Position numbers and translations under genes: made by a program
The notes under the pieces: generated by a model
Told to the model about the DNA's origin: nothing
The model's database searches: none
Seen by the model: only the letters and a program-made list of their open reading frames with translations
NCBI GenBank assembly: GCA_016202795.1
Contig: JACQNY010000044.1
Location: forward strand, 1 to 15,609
Length of the DNA: 15,609 bases
Reading direction: 5' to 3'
Source: Candidatus Aenigmatarchaeota archaeon
GTDB lineage: Archaea > Aenigmatarchaeota > Aenigmatarchaeia > JACPZZ01
Shown here: piece after piece, positions 6,369 through 12,158 of the stretch
How positions within the stretch are numbered: position 1 is the stretch's first letter
How the letters are laid out: each line of letters starts with the position of its first letter

Positions 6369-7218
6369 CCGCTATTCAAGGCAAATTCTGGCATTCGGCC
6401 AGGAGGGGCAGAATAAAATTGAGTCGGCAAACGTTGCCGTCGTCGGTCTCGGTGGTATTGGTTCGCAAATCGTCCAGGCGCTAGCCCATCTTGGCGTTGG
6501 ATCGTTTGTTCTCATTGACGACGACTTCGTTGATATCTCTAATCTGAACCGGTTAATTGGAGCTACTTCACAGGATGCCGAAGAGAAAACGCTAAAGACG
6601 GTAGTATCAGAACGGCAGATCCGAAATATCAACCCGAAAGCAAAAGTTCAGCCAATCTTGAAGAATCTCCGTTCCGCTGACGCAATTAAAGCACTTATCG
6701 AATGTCCGATCATTTTTGGATGTGTTGACCATGACGGACCTCGGCTGGTCCTGATGGAGTTAGCTTCCGCCTATAAAAGAATTTTGATCGATTCCGCTAC
6801 CGAAATAATTCCCGAAGGCGATAAGATAACAAGTTTCGACGGCCGTGTCGTAATTTCCCGAGATGGAGATTATTGCCTTGATTGCGCTCAACAGATAGAT
6901 ATGGATCGCGCAAAATGGGAACTGGAATCACCTGAAACCAGAGAATCACGGCGTGCCCATGGATATGGTCTTCCAGATATCACCAATGCTCCGGCTGTAA
7001 TTTCACTTAACGGTGTCATTGCAAACCTTGCGGTAACTGAGTTTCTGGTTTTGGTAACTGGACTTCGAGAACCTAATCATCATCTAACGTATTACGGTCT
7101 GCGTGGCAATGTGAATATCAGAATTAACAAGAGAAAGGATGATTGTTTTACTTGTGGCTATCTCTACGGCCAGTGCGAAGGAGCGAATATATTCAGATAT
7201 ATTCTTCCCGGGATTTAA
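6358..7218 (+). CDS. E1/ThiF/MoeB-family adenylyltransferase, 286 residues
   Basis: The protein starts MEFNRYSRQILAFG, typical of E1-like enzymes. It has the nucleotide-binding loop GLGGIGS (30-36), the acidic DDD at 54-56 and SNLNR (61-65), all expected for adenylation of a ubiquitin-like C-terminal glycine. CxxC at 173-176 and CxxC at 263-266, plus Cys273, look like a zinc site. NAPAVISLNGVIANLAVTEF (210-229) is the usual conserved helix of the family in bacterial ubiquitin-like operons. No obvious thioester cysteine stands before that helix; Cys122, in GCVDHDGPR, is the position usually occupied by the family's D-C-T-D segment. The start at 6358 is chosen because it begins the conserved segment. 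It overlaps the JAMM gene by 11 bases, completing a co-translated four-gene operon. Confidence 0.92.
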   Translation: MEFNRYSRQILAFGQEGQNKIESANVAVVGLGGIGSQIVQALAHLGVGSFVLIDDDFVDISNLNRLIGATSQDAEEKTLKTVVSERQIRNINPKAKVQPILKNLRSADAIKALIECPIIFGCVDHDGPRLVLMELASAYKRILIDSATEIIPEGDKITSFDGRVVISRDGDYCLDCAQQIDMDRAKWELESPETRESRRAHGYGLPDITNAPAVISLNGVIANLAVTEFLVLVTGLREPNHHLTYYGLRGNVNIRINKRKDDCFTCGYLYGQCEGANIFRYILPGI

Positions 7219-7304
7219 GAGTTACAAAAAAATATGTCATATGATGCAAATATAGGGACTATCGCTAGAAAATATGCAGCATGGTTATATTCGTCATCTA
7301 CAGG

Positions 7305-7790
7305 CTATTCCTTCTTTACTTCCCCTTGACTTTGCGCAGTAGCAGGAATTGGCTGCTTCGGAGCAGCCAATTTCTTTGCAACTTTCTTCTTGGCTACCTT
7401 CTTCTTCGAGGACTTGGGCCTGGCTGATGCAACGCCTGCCCTTTGATACTCTCCTCTATTTCCAGTGCTCTTAATTTTTCCTGCATTTTTCAAGTTCTGA
7501 ATGGCTTGGTTGACGGTGCCCTTGGCCTTCTTCGATGCCTTGACGAGATCGTCAATCGAGAATGAGCCCTTGAAGCTCGCAACGACCTTATTCCAGTCTG
7601 TTCTCTTGCCTCGTGCTTTTCCTTTCGGCCGACCTCTCTTGGAAGTGCTTCTTCCTGTTCCCCCTAGAGTAGAGACAAGCTTGGCGATAGTTTTTCGTTG
7701 AGCGCTAAGCTCTTTAAGGGATTTCTGCGCATCTGCTATCTGGGAATCAATCTCTGAGAGCAATTCTCTTGCTTTGTCCAAGGCGGGCAT
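7305..7790 (-). CDS. Lysine-rich DNA-binding, histone H1-like protein with AT-hook, 161 residues
   Basis: Three parts are visible. Residues 1-45 form a coiled-coil-like helix (DKARELLSEIDSQIADAQKSL). An AT-hook-like basic stretch follows (KRGRPKGKARGKR, about 51-63), then a compact helical segment with SFSIDDLVKASKKAKGTVNQ (76-95) that looks like a winged-helix or SAP-like part. The C-terminal third is a lysine/alanine tail with KKKVAKK repeats. This layout resembles bacterial nucleoid proteins of the H1-like kind and suggests DNA binding or bending. The start has TGGAG seven bases upstream in the transcript, and a good promoter precedes it (7839-7867). The gene ends convergently with the ubiquitin-like operon, 86 bases away. 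The detailed function is unknown. Confidence 0.75.
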   Translation of the reverse strand: MPALDKARELLSEIDSQIADAQKSLKELSAQRKTIAKLVSTLGGTGRSTSKRGRPKGKARGKRTDWNKVVASFKGSFSIDDLVKASKKAKGTVNQAIQNLKNAGKIKSTGNRGEYQRAGVASARPKSSKKKVAKKKVAKKLAAPKQPIPATAQSQGEVKKE

Positions 7791-7838
7791 TTTGGCTCCA
7801 GAAAGAGAGATGGAAAGAGAGCGGAATTATCATGAGTG

Positions 7839-7867
7839 AAAATAATTGGGGGAATTAAAATTGTCAA
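7839..7867 (-). promoter_or_regulatory. Promoter for the lysine-rich DNA-binding protein
   Basis: Read on the minus strand, TTGACA (7867-7862) and TATTTT (7844-7839) are separated by 17 bases, with the start of transcription expected about 40 bases before the ATG at 7790. A second TTGACA lies 14 bases further upstream (7881-7876), overlapping the stop codon of the preceding gene. The promoter means the gene does not depend on the unknown gene upstream. Confidence 0.6.
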
Positions 7868-7877
7868 GACGGTAATG

Positions 7878-8813
7878 TCAAAGTGCATGAAGTTTAGGGA
7901 CTAATTCCCAGGCTAATTGGTGGATAAAAGTGGCAAGTTGAAGAGGAGTGTCAGTGATCGCACCATTTTTCCTTATAAAGGATACTACCTTCGCTCTCCG
8001 ACTGTCCCTGAACCTGTCGAGATTTCTGTAGAGAATCGCCGCTCTTTCAAAGAAGTTCTTTTCTTCTCTGTCAGTTGGGTCTAGCTCTTCTACGCATTCG
8101 TAGAACAATTGCTCCAGCTGATTTAGGGTGAGAGGGGAGGGATTCGGCGACATTAGAATAAGTTCGACCTTTTTATGGTTGCCTGTGGACCTCAACCCGG
8201 CACTCGCATTTGATAAACTCAAATCTGGATGAGTAATGATTAAGCTTCTGAAATCGCAGATGGCCTTTAGCCTGAGCCATAGACTCGGTGAAATTAATGC
8301 TCGTATTGTTTCGCTTTTCTCTAAGTGCTCCTTGAGATGATAAAGCCATTCATAGAGAGTCTTGATGTGTATCCGTAAGAATGGGGTCAATTCGAAATGT
8401 ACCCGCCCTAGTTCTCGCCTACGCACAGTTTCGGGAGATAAATCATCATTAGGTATGGGGGGATGTTGCCTCAAGAGTTCTAACATCTCCATATGGGCAG
8501 TATGCAATTTATCGATGGTGTCATGAATCATGGTTAGGATGAGCAAAATTTCGTGTATTTCTCTATAAATCAAAGATCGCAATGATATGAGTGGACTATC
8601 GACGGATTCTGGCGAATTATCTTCAATAGGTCTTTTGGGTGATCTCAAGACTCTGTAAGTGTCGAGAATAATTGCCTCCAGGTTGGGTTCTTCATTGGCT
8701 GAAGGCAAGTTTGCTGACATATGAGGCTCGAAAGCTGGCTGAAGGAATTCGTCTGCCCAATAGTTTGAATTCTGCGGTTCCTCGCGTCGAGTTTTCAAGG
8801 AAGAAATAGCCAA
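7878..8813 (-). CDS. Hypothetical alpha-helical protein, up to 311 residues
   Basis: No family is recognised. The frame is open over about 930 bases. It opens at TTG 8813, where the ribosome site (AAGGA) is too close to be convincing. ATG at 8720 (residue 32, MSANLPSANEEPN) is a possible later start. The protein is rich in Leu, Glu and His, with long predicted helices such as SLIYREIHEILLILTMIHDTI and FHxLA-type helices near the C-terminus. No signal peptide, membrane segment, zinc motif or P-loop is visible. A region around 190-240 contains SNPSPLTLNQLEQLF-like linker sequence. The stop overlaps a promoter box for the next gene on the same strand. A coding origin is supported by length and composition only. 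Confidence 0.6.
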   Translation of the reverse strand: MAISSLKTRREEPQNSNYWADEFLQPAFEPHMSANLPSANEEPNLEAIILDTYRVLRSPKRPIEDNSPESVDSPLISLRSLIYREIHEILLILTMIHDTIDKLHTAHMEMLELLRQHPPIPNDDLSPETVRRRELGRVHFELTPFLRIHIKTLYEWLYHLKEHLEKSETIRALISPSLWLRLKAICDFRSLIITHPDLSLSNASAGLRSTGNHKKVELILMSPNPSPLTLNQLEQLFYECVEELDPTDREEKNFFERAAILYRNLDRFRDSRRAKVVSFIRKNGAITDTPLQLATFIHQLAWELVPKLHAL

Positions 8814-8876
8814 ATCCTTACCGCCAAGCTAAAATACCCAAGTTGATGTATTTGCATCTCTCTCGAGGAGGCCTCT

Positions 8877-9044
8877 ATCGCTTCTGCGAAGAGGTCGCCT
8901 CCCAAACCCAAGGGAAAAGACCCAAATGCCGTATCCCTGGGAAAAAGAGGCGGCCTGGCACGGGCAAAGAAGCTCAGTCCTGAAAAGCGCAGCGAGATAG
9001 CCAAGAAAGCGGCAAAAGCTCGCTGGGGCTCCAAGAAAGAATAA
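8877..9044 (+). CDS. Small basic protein with LGKRGGLARAKKLSPEKRSEIAKKAAKARW-type motif, apparent AUC start, 55 residues
   Basis: The frame reads ASAKRSPPKPKGKDPNAVSL, then GKRGGLARAKKLSPEKRSEI, then AKKAAKARW and a lysine-rich end. This GG-A-R-A-K-K-LSPE-(K/R)-R-x-E-I-A-K-K-A-A-x-A-R-W pattern is a common small bacterial motif, of unknown or possible nucleic-acid-binding function. A perfect AGGAGG (8866-8871) precedes ATC at 8877 by five bases. No ATG, GTG or TTG precedes the conserved part in this frame back to the TGA at 8844. The start is therefore probably AUC, which would be rare, or the gene carries an ATG-to-ATC mutation or a sequence error. The minus-strand frames covering it are shadows. 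The stop is six bases before a promoter for the next gene. Confidence 0.55.
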   Translation: MASAKRSPPKPKGKDPNAVSLGKRGGLARAKKLSPEKRSEIAKKAAKARWGSKKE

Positions 9045-9049
9045 ACTTT

Positions 9050-9078
9050 TTGACAATGCTTAGCGCTAAGCATAAAAT
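9050..9078 (+). promoter_or_regulatory. Promoter with an 18-bp perfect palindrome filling its spacer
   Basis: TTGACA (9050-9055) and TAAAAT (9073-9078) are separated by 17 bases. ATGCTTAGCGCTAAGCAT (9056-9073) is a perfect 18-bp palindrome and begins right after the -35 box and ends with the first base of the -10 box. A dimeric repressor bound here would lie between the boxes and block the promoter. The gene it reads towards starts at 9180, which leaves a leader of about 95 bases. Confidence 0.75.
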
Positions 9079-9179
9079 TCCCTCCTAGAATCAAAAGCTC
9101 CAACCAAGGCTCTCAGGTTGAATGGTGTTTCATCGAGGAGAGCTAGGACTGCATCCGAGCGTCTATAGGGGGAAAGGAG

Positions 9180-9542
9180 ATGAAAGCTCTGTCTTGGCTG
9201 GCAGTGGCTGTTGGAATCTCCTTGAGCGTTTCTGCCAGTGCTGATTCGAGAATCCTTGAACGGCAACAATGGATCCCTCCAACGACTCTTGTAGCACAGC
9301 AACAAAGACGCGGAGTTGGACAATGGATGAAAGAAGAATTTCAAGAATACAAAGAGGGAGTAAAGGACCGCTGGAGAGAACAGCGCGAGAACTTTGAAGA
9401 GAAGAGGCGTGAGAGAGAGGAAAGAGCACGAGAAAGAGAAATGGAAAGAAATCGGGAAAGAGCGAAAGAGGAAAACAAATATCGAGGATACTTAAGGTGC
9501 ATCGGAGAATGGAAGGCCATTCCATCGAGGGAATGTCGATAA
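9180..9542 (+). CDS. Secreted or periplasmic highly charged helical protein, 120 residues
   Basis: Residues 1-21 form a Sec signal peptide (MKALSWLAVAVGISLSVSAS A) with a likely cut after Ala21. After residues 22-47, the protein becomes an almost continuous Arg/Glu-rich helix (about 48-100), which is very likely a long single helix or coiled coil. Cys107 and Cys119 flank the tail, where a disulfide may form. The signal peptide fixes the start at 9180; the purine-rich stretch AAAGGAG ends directly at the ATG, and AGGGGG about eight bases upstream may be the ribosome site. No family is recognised. A palindromic promoter upstream suggests that its production is repressed until a signal arrives. 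Confidence 0.7.
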   Translation: MKALSWLAVAVGISLSVSASADSRILERQQWIPPTTLVAQQQRRGVGQWMKEEFQEYKEGVKDRWREQRENFEEKRREREERAREREMERNRERAKEENKYRGYLRCIGEWKAIPSRECR

Positions 9543-9574
9543 ATATCGCAGGATTAAAATACAGGGCAATGAGA

Positions 9575-9586
9575 ATATTTAAATAG
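9575..9586 (+). promoter_or_regulatory. TATA-like AT-rich box before a gene lacking a ribosome site
   Basis: ATATTTAAATAG lies with its centre about 28 bases before the ATG at 9608, and no Shine-Dalgarno site precedes that ATG. A similar TTTATAAA (9944-9951) is centred about 25 bases before the ATG at 9973, also without a ribosome site, and TTTAAATA occurs again at 13311-13318. The spacing resembles archaeal promoters with leaderless transcripts. In Bacteria, these boxes could also be AT-rich promoter parts or chance. Confidence 0.25.
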
Positions 9587-9607
9587 AATGGTTTCTTCTT
9601 CGCATAA

Positions 9608-9910
9608 ATGTTTCAGGGGAAAAAGAGGAGACTTCTGAGAAAACTTAAAGGAGATAAAAAGAAGATACTTTTGATAGCAGTTATCGCCGTAGTTACCCTA
9701 CTCATTGTCCTATTTAGCGTCGTAGATATGGTGGCTGTAGGCGAGAAATTGGTAGTTGTATTCAAGGGAAAGATGATAACGGTTACATACAACCCGCAAA
9801 CCCAAGGGGGCAGTGGTGGCGGTGGGGATAGTGGTGATGATGGAAGTCCCGGTGGACCTGATGACGGTGCTGATAATGGAGATACCGATGATACAGATGG
9901 AGATGTCTAG
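9608..9910 (+). CDS. Single-pass membrane protein with acidic Gly/Asp tail, 100 residues
   Basis: A strongly basic N-terminus (MFQGKKRRLLRKLKGDKKK) leads into one membrane helix, ILLIAVIAVVTLLIVLFSVV (residues 20-39). This is followed by a short strand-like segment (residues 40-62) and then a low-complexity, acidic tail with about 14 Asp and many Gly. Positive-inside reading places the first residues in the cytoplasm and the tail outside. No family is recognised. There is no good ribosome site, so translation may rely on a leaderless or AT-rich start. The acidic tail could bind metal or interact with a cationic partner. The gene is 62 bases before the first of the three LytM-like genes. Confidence 0.6.
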   Translation: MFQGKKRRLLRKLKGDKKKILLIAVIAVVTLLIVLFSVVDMVAVGEKLVVVFKGKMITVTYNPQTQGGSGGGGDSGDDGSPGGPDDGADNGDTDDTDGDV

Positions 9911-9972
9911 CAATGGGTTGTAGTCCCCATCCAGTAAGAAAGATTTATAAAGAAGATTGAATTCTAAAAAAC

Positions 9973-11037
9973 ATGGATAATGAGATTATTGGATATATCG
10001 AGAATGCAGTCAAGGATGCAAGATTAGTTGAAGATGGAATTGTTCAATTAGAGCGCTACAGAAAGAACGCTCCGCTCTTTTCCCTCGATAGAAGACACTT
10101 CTTGAAGTACGCTGCTAAGTTAGCTGGTCTATCCATACTTTTTAAAACAGGGATAGCAACAGAAACAGAGGCGTTCTTATTTCAAAAGAGGAGTTGGGAG
10201 TCGTCTCTCCTGGGTCAAGACCTAATTCGAGGACCTGAGCTTTTGGTCTGGAAAGGGCAACCCAATGGTTTTGAGCAGCACTTATCACAGCCAGTAAATG
10301 AGGGATTTGGGGCTGTTGATTACGAGGTTCCGCTAGGTACGCCTATAACTCCAATTTGCTATGGGACGTTTAACAGGAGCAAGACAAGCCATAGTGGAGG
10401 CAATTCATTATGGCTGAGACATAAAAACGAATTTGGATCCTATCGTAGCGGTTATTTGCATCTAGATTCTATAGTTAATAAGAGCAGAAGCCAAGCAGTA
10501 AATTTAAAGGACATAGTCGCGATATCTGGAAACAGCGGTTACATTAACACAGAGTCTCAGCCAGAGCATCTTCATCTCGCAATTGCTGAACTTAATGAAA
10601 AGTGGACTGGAATCGGGCCAGGACTTGATCCTTTTATCCTCGGCGTTGATGGACGTAGGCCAATCTATTGGGATACTAAAGCAGAGATTGAGCCTGATTA
10701 TCCATGGACCAGAGAAAGCTACTTACAACGCTCATTCGAGACTTTGGACGAAAGAATCAAAGAGGCGGAGGTAGAGAATCAGACAAAAAGAGAGGTTTTG
10801 TCGAGGAGAATTAAGCCAGAAGAATTGAAAAGCTATCTCGGAAGGGAAGTTCTACAGAAGCATCAGGGAAGAAATGGAGAGGTTGGCTATAAATATCTTC
10901 CAGGGCACTTCATGTACAGCCTAATGCTGGAAGTCTTTGCCTATACTTCAAAGCAGCCTTTCATTGCGATGTTGCCTTTTCCACATCCGATGCTAAAATC
11001 CTTCTACCAAAAAGAGAATCCTGGACTTCAGTTCTAG
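9973..11037 (+). CDS. Tat-exported LytM/M23-fold protein, copy 1, 354 residues
   Basis: A twin-arginine motif D-R-R-H-F-L-K-Y (39-46) precedes a hydrophobic stretch (AAKLAGLSILFKTGI), so the protein is probably exported folded by Tat. Before it is an unusually long N-terminal extension of about 38 residues. The LytM/M23 peptidase fold is seen in the segment GAVDYEVPLGTPITPICYG (113-131), the YLHL segment (His163) and the HLH pair (His199, His201). The usual H-x-G-x-D metal motif appears here as F-G-A-V-D (112-116), so the first zinc ligand seems absent. This suggests a non-catalytic or altered peptidoglycan-binding role, as in EnvC-like activators. A helical C-terminal domain (about 245-354) follows. 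The start lacks a ribosome site. It is the first of three tandem paralogues. Confidence 0.8.
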   Translation: MDNEIIGYIENAVKDARLVEDGIVQLERYRKNAPLFSLDRRHFLKYAAKLAGLSILFKTGIATETEAFLFQKRSWESSLLGQDLIRGPELLVWKGQPNGFEQHLSQPVNEGFGAVDYEVPLGTPITPICYGTFNRSKTSHSGGNSLWLRHKNEFGSYRSGYLHLDSIVNKSRSQAVNLKDIVAISGNSGYINTESQPEHLHLAIAELNEKWTGIGPGLDPFILGVDGRRPIYWDTKAEIEPDYPWTRESYLQRSFETLDERIKEAEVENQTKREVLSRRIKPEELKSYLGREVLQKHQGRNGEVGYKYLPGHFMYSLMLEVFAYTSKQPFIAMLPFPHPMLKSFYQKENPGLQF

Positions 11038-11045
11038 GAGGCTAT

Positions 11046-12149
11046 ATGCCCCCAAAGGATTTGGATATCCCGGGTCTTATCGAGGAGAAAGTAAGAGACT
11101 CTCGCCTTGTCGATTCAGGATTACTTGTTCTTTCTCGATATCTCAACGATGCTCCTGCATTTGATCCCGAGAAAAGAAGATTTCTGAAATATTGTGCTGG
11201 ATTAGTTGGAGCAGGAGTATTGTCTATTGGTCCTGTAAAGAAAGCAGAGGCTTTTTTGAATTTGTTTCAAAAAAGAGACTGGAAAGCTTATTTAATGGGA
11301 CAAGACTTGATAAGGGGACCTAGTCTTCTAATTTGGAGAGGTTGGTCGCAAGATTTTGAAAGACATAGATCACAATCTTGGAATGAAGGTTATGGGGCAG
11401 TTGATTATGAGGTTCCAATTGGAACACCAATAACCCCCATACAAGATGGTAAAATTTGGATTAAGAGAGAAGGTCATATACCTGGAACAATTCTGGTTGT
11501 GCTTCATAAAAGTGATATGGGACTATATAGTAGTTCATATCTTCATCTATCTGAAAGAATTATTGAGGAAAAATCAAAAAAAGTTGGGTTTGGGGATGTA
11601 ATCGCAATATCCGGAAATAGTGGATACATAAATACAGAAGCACAACCAGAACATCTTCATCTTCAAATTTCTGAAGTAAAAAATATAAATTCTAAAGACA
11701 CAAGTAAAAAATTATATAGGACAGTTCAGCCAGGTTTTGACCCATTTAGATATGGTATTGACGGGAATAAACCAGTATACTGGGATACAAAAACAGAAAT
11801 CGAGCCAACTTCCCCATGGACTAGGGAAAGTTATTTACAAAACGTTTTGGACACTTTAGAAAGCAGAATAAAAAGTACTGAAATTGATGAGCAGACCAAA
11901 AGAGACATTCTATCAAGAAGAAACAACCCAGAAGGTCTAAGGGAATATTTAGGCAGAGAGGTCTTAAATAAACATCAAGGAAAGAATGGAGAATTCGGCT
12001 ACAAATATCTCCCCGGGAATATTTTGTACACCCTGATGTTGGAAGTCTTTGCTTACACCTCAAAGCAACCATTCATAGTGATGTTGCCTTTTCCTCATCC
12101 AATGCTAAAATCCTTCTACCAAAGAGAAAACCCTGGAATTCAATTCTAA
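11046..12149 (+). CDS. Tat-exported LytM/M23-fold protein, copy 2, 367 residues
   Basis: This paralogue has the same layout as its neighbours. An N-terminal extension of about 40 residues precedes the Tat-like motif K-R-R-F-L-K-Y, which in strict alignment is Lys-Arg followed by Arg, so the twin-arginine pair is weaker here. A hydrophobic stretch and AEAF, a plausible cut after Ala, follow. The LytM segment is GYGAVDYEVPIGTPITPI (115-132), where Tyr116 replaces the first zinc His. Asp120, His167 (YLHL) and HLH (203-205) are kept. AGGAGG (11036-11041) lies four bases before the ATG and overlaps the previous stop codon. Its 5' end is nearly identical in bases to copy 3 while its 3' end is closest to copy 1. 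The centre (about 11430-11900) is visibly AT-rich. Confidence 0.8.
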   Translation: MPPKDLDIPGLIEEKVRDSRLVDSGLLVLSRYLNDAPAFDPEKRRFLKYCAGLVGAGVLSIGPVKKAEAFLNLFQKRDWKAYLMGQDLIRGPSLLIWRGWSQDFERHRSQSWNEGYGAVDYEVPIGTPITPIQDGKIWIKREGHIPGTILVVLHKSDMGLYSSSYLHLSERIIEEKSKKVGFGDVIAISGNSGYINTEAQPEHLHLQISEVKNINSKDTSKKLYRTVQPGFDPFRYGIDGNKPVYWDTKTEIEPTSPWTRESYLQNVLDTLESRIKSTEIDEQTKRDILSRRNNPEGLREYLGREVLNKHQGKNGEFGYKYLPGNILYTLMLEVFAYTSKQPFIVMLPFPHPMLKSFYQRENPGIQF

Positions 12150-12158
12150 GGAGGCTAT

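Noticed and set aside
4035..7218. Calling the module a standard Bil antiphage system
   Set aside because: Order is similar, but the E2 has no canonical cysteine and the modifier's relation to Bil modifiers was not testable here. It is named as a related variant only.
8795..9103. Minus-strand frames of 75-102 residues over the small basic-protein gene
   Set aside because: Composition is Phe/Ser/Leu-rich, and the plus strand carries a recognisable conserved motif in another frame.
9163..9525. Minus-strand frame of 120 residues
   Set aside because: It is the antisense of a charged helix (runs of Leu, Ser, Phe); the plus strand has a signal peptide and charged helix.
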